Origin: Lactobacillus bombicola
GTDB taxonomy: Bacteria; Bacillota; Bacilli; Lactobacillales; Lactobacillaceae
Assembly: GCF_900112665.1 (NCBI RefSeq)
Contig: NZ_FOMN01000011.1
Location: forward strand, 1-42,406
Reading direction: 5' to 3'
DNA: 42,406 nt
A program made the translations under genes and the position numbers. The notes under the pieces are model-generated. The model saw nothing but the letters and a program-made list of their open reading frames with translations, had not been told where the DNA came from and made no database searches. Shown one piece after another: positions 1 to 6,088 of this stretch (position 1 is the stretch's first letter; each line of letters begins with the position of its first letter).

Positions 1-95
1 CTAAAGGCTTCTTGGAACTAAAAAATCCTTTAGATAAGCATTTTTATTTTCTAAGGTTTTCTAAAATATATATTAAATAGACCACCGGGGTCATT
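1..95. repeat. Left attachment-site core (attL side)
   Basis: These 95 bases are repeated exactly at 42312-42406, the other end of the window. The copy lies beside the integrase gene, as an attL does. It contains an inverted repeat (CTAAAGG at 1-7 with CCTTTAG) and a short dyad GACC/GGTC near its right end. Ninety-five bases is longer than the usual identity core, so part may be shared host sequence restored by the phage, for example the end of a host gene. I could not name the host target. An assembly overlap of a circular contig would look the same. Confidence 0.85.
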
Positions 96-140
96 GAAAT
101 ATAGCTATAATGCTTGATATATCAATGATTTTAGCTTGAA

Positions 141-162
141 ATGTTAGCCAAATGTTAGCCAA
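141..162 (+). repeat. Integrase arm-type sites, left side (two tandem 11-mers)
   Basis: ATGTTAGCCAA occurs twice in direct tandem at 141-151 and 152-162, 45 bp inside the left core and directly against the integrase stop codon. The same 11-mer occurs twice in the same orientation at 42268-42290, just inside the right core. Paired direct repeats on both sides of an attachment core are typical of arm sites bound by the N-terminal domain of tyrosine integrases. The assignment is inferred from position and repetition. A perfect 12-bp palindrome, TTGATATATCAA at 114-125, lies between core and arm sites. Confidence 0.7.
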
Positions 163-163
163 G

Positions 164-1291
164 TTAAGCTAAATGCAATTTCTGAGGTTTGTCCATCGAT
201 TCTAATGCTTGAGCTAGTATTTTTTGTTGGGTAGCTTTCATTTCATCAATCATGTAAGAATATGTATCCATAGTGATCCCTATATTTGAGTGTCCAAGTC
301 TCTTACTGATTTCATACCAATCAACATGATGGGCAACTAAATATGCTACATGGCAATGTCTTAAGCTATGAAAATGAAATCCTACTTTGTTAATGCCTGC
401 TTTTTTCATACGGATTTTAAGAGCATGATTAACTGCATTGTTACTTGGCAGCTTGTTATTATTTTCAGCAAAGATAAATTTGTGATTATTTTGTTTTAAT
501 TCGTTAAGAATTTTAATCAGTGATTCTGAAATATAGATTGTTCTTTTTGAACTGGCATTCTTGGGAGCTTTGACTTTCTGTGAGATATAGTCATATGATT
601 TGTTGATACTGATTGTTTGTTTTTTCTCGTCAATATCAGACCATTGTAAGGCCATAATTTCACCTAAGCGCATGCCAGTATAAATTGCAGTTAAAATCAT
701 ATATGGAGTTGTATAAATATGATTTAGCGAACTTTTGGTAACATCAATTAATTTTTGTATTTCTGCAATTGATAGGTATTCAATATGGTGTGTTTTCTTA
801 TCGTTCCACACTAGATTGATTCTATTAGTAAAATTTTGTGGCACAATTCCTTCATCTTGTGCATCGGAAACACATGCTTTGATGACACCATGCAGTTTCT
901 TAACTGTTATCTTGGAATGGTTTTCGCCATAATAATTGATAAATTTTTGATAATCATTGCGATTAATATTATTTATCTTAGTCAAGCCAAAGTACTTTCT
1001 TAAAATATTAGTTTGACTTGTATACCGTCTTTTAGTCGCATCAGTTGTTCCTGGAATGCGGTAGGTTGTGGCCCAGTCCCAGAAGAAGTCAACAAATATT
1101 GGGTTTACATTGGTGATTTGATTAGAATTTTTTGCAGAAATCTGCTCGATTTCCCATTTTTTAGCTTCGGCCTTGGTAAGAAAGCCTCCCTTGGTTTTAT
1201 ACTTTTTCTTTTTGCCAGTTTTAGCATTAGTATCAAGAATGTACCAAGATACCTGAACAGTCCAAGTTTTGCCTCGCTTATATATTGCCAC
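164..1291 (-). CDS. int: Tyrosine site-specific integrase
   Basis: This 375-aa tyrosine recombinase integrates and excises the phage at the att core. The N-terminus (about 1-60, MAIYKRGKTW start) matches the arm-binding domain, residues about 65-155 the SAM-like core-binding domain, and about 170-365 the catalytic domain. Visible active-site residues are Arg208 (TGMRLGE), His308 and Arg311 (HSLRH), His334 (LGHSN) and nucleophile Tyr344 (MDTYSYM). The start is GTG with an AGGAGTGA ribosome site six bases upstream. It ends only two bases from the arm repeats and reads toward attL, the standard position. Family assignment is certain; the host target is not known. Confidence 0.97.
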   Translation of the reverse strand: MAIYKRGKTWTVQVSWYILDTNAKTGKKKKYKTKGGFLTKAEAKKWEIEQISAKNSNQITNVNPIFVDFFWDWATTYRIPGTTDATKRRYTSQTNILRKYFGLTKINNINRNDYQKFINYYGENHSKITVKKLHGVIKACVSDAQDEGIVPQNFTNRINLVWNDKKTHHIEYLSIAEIQKLIDVTKSSLNHIYTTPYMILTAIYTGMRLGEIMALQWSDIDEKKQTISINKSYDYISQKVKAPKNASSKRTIYISESLIKILNELKQNNHKFIFAENNNKLPSNNAVNHALKIRMKKAGINKVGFHFHSLRHCHVAYLVAHHVDWYEISKRLGHSNIGITMDTYSYMIDEMKATQQKILAQALESMDKPQKLHLA

Positions 1292-1328
1292 TTAAATCAC
1301 TCCTTTAAATATGATAAAATTGAGTAGA

Positions 1329-1361
1329 CAAAAGACACCGATACGATATCAGTATCTTTTG
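1329..1361 (-). terminator. Hairpin between membrane-protein gene and integrase
   Basis: On the minus strand the two 15-base arms (1329-1343 and 1347-1361) pair fully with two G-U wobbles around a 3-base loop; on the plus strand two C-A mismatches break the pairing. The arms end in TCTTTTG, giving a short U-rich tail. It may attenuate leftward transcription before integrase or serve as a leader structure. It lies within 40 bases of the integrase start. Confidence 0.5.
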
Positions 1362-1375
1362 TTTACATATTTACA

Positions 1376-1422
1376 GCTCTCAAGAACAGGGTCGCCAAAC
1401 TTCAGTTCTTGAGGGCTTTTTT
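1376..1422 (+). terminator. Rho-independent terminator facing rightward
   Basis: A 12-bp stem (1376-1387 with 1405-1416, one G-U pair; core CTCAAGAAC/GTTCTTGAG) is followed by six T on the plus strand (1417-1422). No annotated rightward gene precedes it, so it either stops antisense transcription arising at the integrase start or ends a small rightward RNA. The arrangement recurs at 2506-2550. Confidence 0.7.
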
Positions 1423-1450
1423 ACCGCCTCTGTACTTTGCATTGTGGTTT

Positions 1451-2434
1451 TTAATATGCTGGACCGTAATAATTAAGTTCAGTTGATGAATTTTGAGAAT
1501 TAGTCATTCCCATAGCGCAGTATTCACCATTTGCATCATTGATTTTTGCATCAATATCGCTACCATCTTCTTTAGCCATATATGGTAGGTGAGCATTGTA
1601 TTTTGAAAGAGCTATTTGCCATGCTGATTTAATTTTGTTGCGCAATTCTGATTTAGATAAATCATCAGAATTAGCGGTTAAAGTAATAGTAGTTATCATT
1701 ACTCCGCTTTCACGTCTAACCGTTACTTTTGCAACGTTGCTGTCTGACCAATTCTTAAAGTCAGCTTTTAAAGCTGCATAATTTTGGTTATATTCTTTCT
1801 TTTGAGCCTTGGAATACTCACTAGGTAAATCATTAGCTTGCTCATCAACTTTTCTTTGTGCTGCAGCAAATTTATCCATAGTGGTAAATTTATGCTTAGT
1901 GTGAGCAGAACGCCAATGATTAACTATGTCAATTGTACCGTCATGATATTTACTCATAATTTGACCATTACCATTTTCAATGACAGCATGATCTACTTTG
2001 GTATTAACTTTATCAATATTGTCTGGTCCTTTTTGAGCATCAACTTTGGTACTGAAAGTGCTTGCGATGCTATTTAAATCTTTATATGAAGAATTATTAA
2101 TGGTGTCATCTGTAAGCATTAAGACTGCATGATTATTTTTATCGATAAAGACTTCACCATATTTATGATAGGAGCCTGCCCAAACATTCATGTTATGGAC
2201 TAATTTTTGACGTTCGCCTCTTTGCTTTTTGGTTAAGTGAATTGTAGGTTGAGATGAATTACTGTTATTACTTTTACTACAGCTATGAATGCAAAAAATA
2301 ATAGCTGCAATAATAACAATGATTATTAGGCAACCCCAGCATCCACTACTATCACTATCTGCTTTTTTATTTCCACTTGATGGTAGCGTGTTAGCGTTAG
2401 TTTCACGACTGCCACTATCTTCTTTTTCATTCAT
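1451..2434 (-). CDS. Membrane-anchored lysogeny-module protein, unknown function
   Basis: This 327-aa protein has a polar Ser/Asn/Asp-rich N-terminus (1-30), one hydrophobic helix (about 36-52, LIIIVIIAAIIFCIHSC) and a long hydrophilic C-terminal domain. Cys32 and Cys35 precede the helix, but no lipobox is present. The layout suggests a single-pass protein with a large domain probably outside the cell. The start is ATG with AGGAGG nine bases upstream. It lies between integrase and the repressor/protease pair, where lactic-acid-bacterial prophages often carry superinfection-exclusion or surface-conversion genes expressed in lysogeny. I recognise no named domain with confidence; function is inferred from position only. 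Confidence 0.85.
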   Translation of the reverse strand: MNEKEDSGSRETNANTLPSSGNKKADSDSSGCWGCLIIIVIIAAIIFCIHSCSKSNNSNSSQPTIHLTKKQRGERQKLVHNMNVWAGSYHKYGEVFIDKNNHAVLMLTDDTINNSSYKDLNSIASTFSTKVDAQKGPDNIDKVNTKVDHAVIENGNGQIMSKYHDGTIDIVNHWRSAHTKHKFTTMDKFAAAQRKVDEQANDLPSEYSKAQKKEYNQNYAALKADFKNWSDSNVAKVTVRRESGVMITTITLTANSDDLSKSELRNKIKSAWQIALSKYNAHLPYMAKEDGSDIDAKINDANGEYCAMGMTNSQNSSTELNYYGPAY

Positions 2435-2505
2435 ATTTTAAACCTCCTAAAAGTATGATAAAATTGTTATATGGCAAGCGCTATCATTTAAGTGTATTGT
2501 CTATT

Positions 2506-2550
2506 AGCTTTCAAGACTCAATTATCAACTCTAGTCTTGAAAGCTTTTTT
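2506..2550 (+). terminator. Strong rho-independent terminator facing rightward
   Basis: A perfect 13-bp stem, AGCTTTCAAGACT (2506-2518) with AGTCTTGAAAGCT (2533-2545), is followed by six T (2545-2550) on the plus strand. There is no rightward gene before it. It would insulate the CRISPR-repeat-like unit at 2592-2634 from upstream readthrough, or end a small RNA that starts inside the membrane-protein leader. Confidence 0.75.
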
Positions 2551-2591
2551 CCTTACTTCGAATTTTAGATAATAATTTTGATTACGTAGTT

Positions 2592-2670
2592 TATAATATC
2601 AGTAGGGTGTTCCCCACGCATGTGAGGGTATTTATATGATCTTACAGTTAAAGTCCCAGTAGTTGTTTTT
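2592..2670 (+). ncRNA. Solitary type I-E CRISPR-repeat-like unit with its own -10 box (candidate RNA anti-CRISPR)
   Basis: A perfect TATAAT stands at 2592-2597; a transcript would begin near 2604. At 2607-2634 lies GTGTTCCCCACGCATGTGAG followed by GGTATTTA, which reads like a 28-nt type I-E CRISPR repeat of lactobacilli (TTCCCCAC, 4-nt loop, GTGnGG) with a diverged 3' handle. Only one copy exists in the window and there are no spacers or cas genes. Downstream, a weak wobble-containing stem (CAGTTA/TAGTTG, about 2645-2665) is followed by five T, giving a possible transcript of about 65 nt. A clear -35 box is missing. The unit overlaps the last codon of the 52-aa gene on the other strand. Alternative: a plain hairpin downstream of that gene. 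Confidence 0.45.
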
Positions 2671-2790
2671 CTTGGCTTGCTGTGTCGTTTTGGCATTCTT
2701 GCTGCCAGACTCACCATTGGAACGGCCTACAACAGATACGGCAATTAGAGCAGTAGTAGCTGCAGTTAACGCATTATTCAACTTAATCAT
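2632..2790 (-). CDS. Small 52-aa exported-looking peptide
   Basis: The reading frame starts with ATG at 2790, five bases after a strong GGAGGG ribosome site, and ends with TAA at 2632. The peptide has a short charged start (MIKLNN), a moderately hydrophobic alanine/threonine-rich stretch to about residue 21 (ending AVSVVG), then a hydrophilic, lysine-rich tail ending NNYWDFNCKII. This could be a weak signal peptide or membrane anchor; no lipobox is seen. It lies between the ImmA-like gene and the membrane protein and is probably transcribed with the lysogeny genes. Function unknown; a small superinfection-exclusion peptide is one possibility. Confidence 0.65.
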   Translation of the reverse strand: MIKLNNALTAATTALIAVSVVGRSNGESGSKNAKTTQQAKKNNYWDFNCKII

Positions 2791-2849
2791 TTTTCCCTCC
2801 TAAAAACATTATCCTAGGTTTATTGTCACTGGTGTTATAGACGGAAAAA

Positions 2850-3671
2850 TTAGAAAAACAAATCATCCATTTCTAAATATTCAGTATTAAGGAGTTTTCT
2901 TAATTTTTCGATTTCTTTTTTGTTATTATTTCTAAAAGAGAATACTGCTTGTTTTGCAGAATAAAAAGTAAAATTATAATCATGATAAAAATAATTAAAC
3001 AATCTATTATGCATAGCTGAATAGCTCATACCGTATTGATAACATAATTCTGAAAAATCTTTTTTCAGAATTTCTTTTTTTAGAGAACAGGTTGGAGCAT
3101 AAAGCAGTGAGGAAATAGTATTTGTTTCCGCTTCGATTAATTGTAAATCTTCGGGATATGGATTTCCTTTTAGATTCGTTTGATTAATCAAGGCTACTTG
3201 TTTTTTATAATTAGGTCTACTTGTTGCCAGATAAGAATGAACTAGTTCATGAATAATTGTAAAAATAGTCCTTGCCCAAGTTCTGGTTTCTGCATTTAAA
3301 AACATAATGGACCCATCTTGAGGGAAAATAGTAAAGCCACTCACGATTTGACAAAAATTTCCCGATAGAACATCAATAGTTTCAGCATGTAAAGGTATTT
3401 TTTGTGTACTGAATTTATAATTATAAGTGATTTTTAAACTGTTAGGATTTATTTTATTAAATTCGAATGATGAGTTGCAAAACTTTTTGCTGACAAATAA
3501 ACAAAGATTAGATGGTCCCGCTATATCTACTAAATAATCAATTACATATTTATAGTGTATATCATCTTTTGCAACGTTATATTTATTTGATATTCCTTCT
3601 AAAATATCGTTAGCTATTTCATTACAATAATCGTATTCATCATGACTAATGGTTTGATATTCAATTGTCAT
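2850..3671 (-). CDS. ImmA/IrrE-family metallo-endopeptidase
   Basis: This 273-aa protein carries the zinc-protease signature HELVH (141-145, in FTIIHELVHSYLA) and a downstream acidic stretch (IEAETN, about 179-184) that fits the third metal ligand of the ImmA/IrrE (DUF955) family. ImmA proteases cut their partner phage or ICE repressor and so allow induction. The gene follows the repressor by only three bases, forming a leftward pair like ImmR/ImmA. The short repressor here has no self-cleaving domain, which fits this mode of induction. The trigger is not visible from sequence. Confidence 0.88.
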   Translation of the reverse strand: MTIEYQTISHDEYDYCNEIANDILEGISNKYNVAKDDIHYKYVIDYLVDIAGPSNLCLFVSKKFCNSSFEFNKINPNSLKITYNYKFSTQKIPLHAETIDVLSGNFCQIVSGFTIFPQDGSIMFLNAETRTWARTIFTIIHELVHSYLATSRPNYKKQVALINQTNLKGNPYPEDLQLIEAETNTISSLLYAPTCSLKKEILKKDFSELCYQYGMSYSAMHNRLFNYFYHDYNFTFYSAKQAVFSFRNNNKKEIEKLRKLLNTEYLEMDDLFF

Positions 3672-3674
3672 AAA

Positions 3675-4034
3675 TTATTGCCTTCTTTTTCGGATTAATT
3701 CTCTTGCAGTATTCATTAAAATCCCCATAGAATTAGTAAAATCTTTTACTTCATCTTCTGGCATGCCTTCTGTTGCCTTTCTGAATAAGGTCAAAACTTT
3801 TTGGTCATCCACATCTAACTTTACAGAATCATCAGAAACATCATTCAAAATATCGCTTAAAGGAACTTTGAAAAAGTCCGCTACCTTTTGTGCACTTTTG
3901 GTTGAGGGCGTTTTTGAATCCCATTTTTGAATTAAACCATTACTTAAATTTATTTTTCTTTCTAACTCTGCAATAGATTGAATATCAGGCCTTTTGTTTT
4001 TCCAAAGTCTTATAACGTTATCTTTAGCACTCAT
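3675..4034 (-). CDS. CI-like HTH phage repressor (short, no peptidase domain)
   Basis: This 119-aa protein has an N-terminal XRE-type helix-turn-helix (about 5-65; AELERKINLSNGLIQKWDSK resembles helices 2-3) and an acidic C-terminal half likely to mediate dimerisation. It lacks the LexA-like Ser/Lys peptidase of lambda CI, and the neighbouring ImmA-like protease probably inactivates it. It is transcribed leftward from a region with a perfect TATAAT on its strand (4102-4107), which overlaps an operator-like site, so autoregulation is likely. It resembles the divergent Cro-like protein (LSNGLIQKW against LSNGSISKW). Confidence 0.9.
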   Translation of the reverse strand: MSAKDNVIRLWKNKRPDIQSIAELERKINLSNGLIQKWDSKTPSTKSAQKVADFFKVPLSDILNDVSDDSVKLDVDDQKVLTLFRKATEGMPEDEVKDFTNSMGILMNTARELIRKRRQ

Positions 4035-4269
4035 GATTTTCCTCGCATTATTTTTTATAAAACTTTCTATGCTAAACCACTTGCATTTTAGAAAACGTTC
4101 GATTATACTAATCGTAGTTCATCAAAAGGTGTCAGGAAACTATTTTGTTGAACTAAAGTAAACCGTTCTAAATGTAAGAAGCTATAAATTTGGTTTATTT
4201 AGCATACTTATATGATAGAACACTTTCTAATACTCTGTCAATATAATTATTTAGAAAAGAGGTGAAACC
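4035..4269. promoter_or_regulatory. Divergent genetic-switch region with operator-like sites
   Basis: The 235-bp gap between repressor and cro holds several copies of a TTAGAA/TTCTAA half-site: about 4087-4102 (TTTAGAAAACGTTCGA), 4157-4174 (with CCGTTCTAAATG), 4214-4232 (TAGAACACTTTCTA, the best dyad) and 4249-4258 (half-site just before the cro ribosome site). The leftward -10 box (TATAAT, minus strand at 4102-4107) abuts the first site. A rightward promoter is likely near TTGGTT (4190) and TATGAT (4211), although the spacing is only 15 bp; the third site would cover it. The sites are seen; repressor and Cro binding is inferred. Confidence 0.7.
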
Positions 4270-4482
4270 ATGTCGTTATATTCAGCAGTAAAAACCGTTG
4301 CAAATAAAAATAATAAATCAATTTATCAAATTGAAAAGGATCTCCATTTATCAAACGGTTCGATTAGTAAGTGGAATAAGAGTATTCCGCGAGCTGATGC
4401 ACTTCAAGCGGTTGCAGATTATTTGGGAGTAACAACACAGTATTTATTTATTTTAGCTAGAAAGGAAAATATTCATGAATAA
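4270..4482 (+). CDS. Cro-like HTH regulator
   Basis: This 70-aa protein is almost entirely one XRE-type helix-turn-helix (IYQIEKDLHLSNGSISKWNK), with an AVADYLGVTTQYLF tail typical of Cro-like phage proteins. It is the first rightward gene opposite the repressor, has an AGAGGTGA ribosome site seven bases ahead, and overlaps the next gene by eight bases. It should repress the lysogeny promoter and open the lytic path. Confidence 0.9.
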   Translation: MSLYSAVKTVANKNNKSIYQIEKDLHLSNGSISKWNKSIPRADALQAVADYLGVTTQYLFILARKENIHE

Positions 4483-5281
4483 TTTAAGAGTTATTGGAAC
4501 AGAGCACATTGGAAAAGTTGAATTCACCGGAATTGAGGGTGGCTTTGGCAAAAATAAAAAAGCAATGTTAGTTAAAGATATTGCGCAAATTCATAGTAAA
4601 GAAGTTAAGGCGATTAACCAGGCTATTAATATGAATCGTAGTCGATTTAGAGAAGGGATTGATTTAGTTGACTTAAAACAGGTCAATCAAATTGACCTGT
4701 TTTCAGAACTTGGTTTCACAAGAGCTCAATGGGGTAATGCGAATCACATCTATCTTTTATCAGAACGAGGATATGCAAAGTTACTGAAAATATTAGATGA
4801 CGATAAGGCTTGGGATATATACGATCAGCTGGTTGATAACTACTTCAACATGCGAGTAGCGATTAAGAATAATGAGCCGTCGTTAGTTCAACAAAGACGT
4901 TTATCAATTATGGAAGAAAACTCAGCAACTCGAAAAGCAAATATGCTTTATAAATTAGCGATGGCTACTACTTCTGAATCGTCTAAACAGGCATTAATTG
5001 CAAAGAGTGCTGAAGTCCTAACCGGTGAAATGACAGTTCCAGTCATGAAGAAAAAAGAATATTCAGCTGGCAAAATTGCCAAAGAACTGAACATAAGCGG
5101 TAAAAAAGTTGGAATGATTGCTAATAAATTAGGACTTAAAGCTGAGCAGCCAGGACAAAATGAATATGGCAGATGGGCAAATTCAAAATCTAAATATTCT
5201 GATAAAGAAGTTCCACAGTGGTTTTATACCGAAAAGGGATTACAGGCAATTAAAAAGGAAATTAGCCTAGACAGAAGATGA
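4475..5281 (+). CDS. ORF6N-type phage antirepressor
   Basis: This 268-aa protein has an N-terminal ORF6N/KilA-N-like domain (about 1-125: MLVKDIAQIHSKEVKAINQA, then GFTRAQWGN and HIYLLSERGYAKL), which is characteristic of phage antirepressors. A middle helical part follows (about 135-185), and a C-terminal domain with AKELNISGKKVGMIANKLG (about 200-265) resembles a winged-helix or antirepressor C-terminal domain. It overlaps cro by eight bases and so is made early. Antirepressors bind or titrate repressors or modulate early genes. The family is clear; the target repressor is unknown. Confidence 0.88.
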   Translation: MNNLRVIGTEHIGKVEFTGIEGGFGKNKKAMLVKDIAQIHSKEVKAINQAINMNRSRFREGIDLVDLKQVNQIDLFSELGFTRAQWGNANHIYLLSERGYAKLLKILDDDKAWDIYDQLVDNYFNMRVAIKNNEPSLVQQRRLSIMEENSATRKANMLYKLAMATTSESSKQALIAKSAEVLTGEMTVPVMKKKEYSAGKIAKELNISGKKVGMIANKLGLKAEQPGQNEYGRWANSKSKYSDKEVPQWFYTEKGLQAIKKEISLDRR

Positions 5282-5372
5282 CAATAGGAGAAAGCTGAAA
5301 TGAAGTATACAAAAGAAGAAGGAGAAAAAAATAAATAGTTGAAGAACAAGTTAGCAAAAGGCGGTGATGAAG

Positions 5373-5708
5373 ATGAGCGAAAGAATAACGGTTGAACTGT
5401 CATCTAAGTCTATTGATAAAATTGTTGAACTTTTGGAACCAAGAGTAATTGCCAAATTACAAAGCGATCGAAAAACCATGATAGAAGATACTGTCAATCG
5501 AATTATTAATCTTAATGAGTTTAATAAAAAATACGTTAAGAAAACGCCAGACTGGATTAAGCAAAACATCTTTTATGAGTTTAAGCCGAGCTGGGTCGAA
5601 GATATTCATCCTGGCAAGGGAAAGGCATTTCGAATTCATGAAGATGAAGCCAGTCAATGGATGAAAGAACATCGGCATGAAATAGACTGGAACGCAAAAA
5701 CTATTTAG
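5373..5708 (+). CDS. DUF771-family phage protein
   Basis: About 111 aa. The C-terminal block FKPSWVEDIHPGKGKAFRIH followed by EDEASQWMKEH matches the DUF771 family of Gram-positive phages, often regarded as an excisionase-like or DNA-binding early protein. The N-terminal half forms helices rich in Glu/Lys. I chose ATG 5373, eight bases after AAAGGCGG; GTG 5364 and ATG 5367 are in frame but too close to the ribosome site. It lies in the early operon after the antirepressor. Exact function is not established. Confidence 0.8.
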   Translation: MSERITVELSSKSIDKIVELLEPRVIAKLQSDRKTMIEDTVNRIINLNEFNKKYVKKTPDWIKQNIFYEFKPSWVEDIHPGKGKAFRIHEDEASQWMKEHRHEIDWNAKTI

Positions 5709-5720
5709 GGAGTGAGAAGA

Positions 5721-5948
5721 ATGAATTTTAACCAAAATCCAAAAATTGAGCAGGATAAGAATAATGCAGCTAAGGCATTGATTGCATTACTAGTAATGAG
5801 CATTGTTGAATTTGCTTTCTATGACGCGAACAGACTGTGGCTGACAAACGTGACACGCTTTTTAGAAGATGTGGGTGCAATTTTACTTGTTGTTGCAATT
5901 GGCTTGTTTATCAGTGCAGTTTACTTTTTAAAGCGTGACGAAAAATGA
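5721..5948 (+). CDS. Small membrane protein, two predicted helices
   Basis: About 75 aa. Two hydrophobic helices (ALIALLVMSIVEFAFY and VGAILLVVAIGLFISAVYF) flank a short polar loop, with a charged N-terminus and a KRDEK tail. ATG 5721 is preferred because GGGAGTG stands six bases upstream; GTG 5712 would extend it by three residues. It overlaps the next small gene by four bases (ATGA), showing translational coupling. Function unknown. Confidence 0.75.
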   Translation: MNFNQNPKIEQDKNNAAKALIALLVMSIVEFAFYDANRLWLTNVTRFLEDVGAILLVVAIGLFISAVYFLKRDEK

Positions 5949-6088
5949 TAAAGAAGCTAAAAGAAAGGCTAGAAAAAAAGCAGTACTACGAGAACTTAAT
6001 AATCGCTAGCAACTGCTTCGATGGATATAAATCTGCATTCACTAGAACTGATTGCAGATACTACTCGGGAGAATTATACCATGAATGA
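5945..6088 (+). CDS. Small hypothetical protein (47 aa)
   Basis: The frame begins with ATG at 5945, overlapping the stop of the preceding membrane protein by four bases (ATGA), and ends at 6088, eight bases inside the following DUF1351 gene. The peptide starts MIKKLKERLEKKQYYENL and has two Cys (NCFDGY and DCRYYS). Tight overlap on both sides supports a real, translationally coupled gene. No family recognised. Confidence 0.6.
   Translation: MIKKLKERLEKKQYYENLIIASNCFDGYKSAFTRTDCRYYSGELYHE

Noticed and set aside
735-1327. Two rightward open frames opposite the integrase
   Set aside because: They lie fully antisense to a clear integrase with intact catalytic residues, have no ribosome sites and show no family features.
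2607-2634. A true CRISPR array
   Set aside because: Only one repeat-like unit is present, with no second repeat, spacer or cas gene nearby.
5373-5708. Excisionase assignment for the DUF771 protein
   Set aside because: The gene is in the early operon and has the DUF771 signature, but nothing in the sequence directly shows excisionase function.
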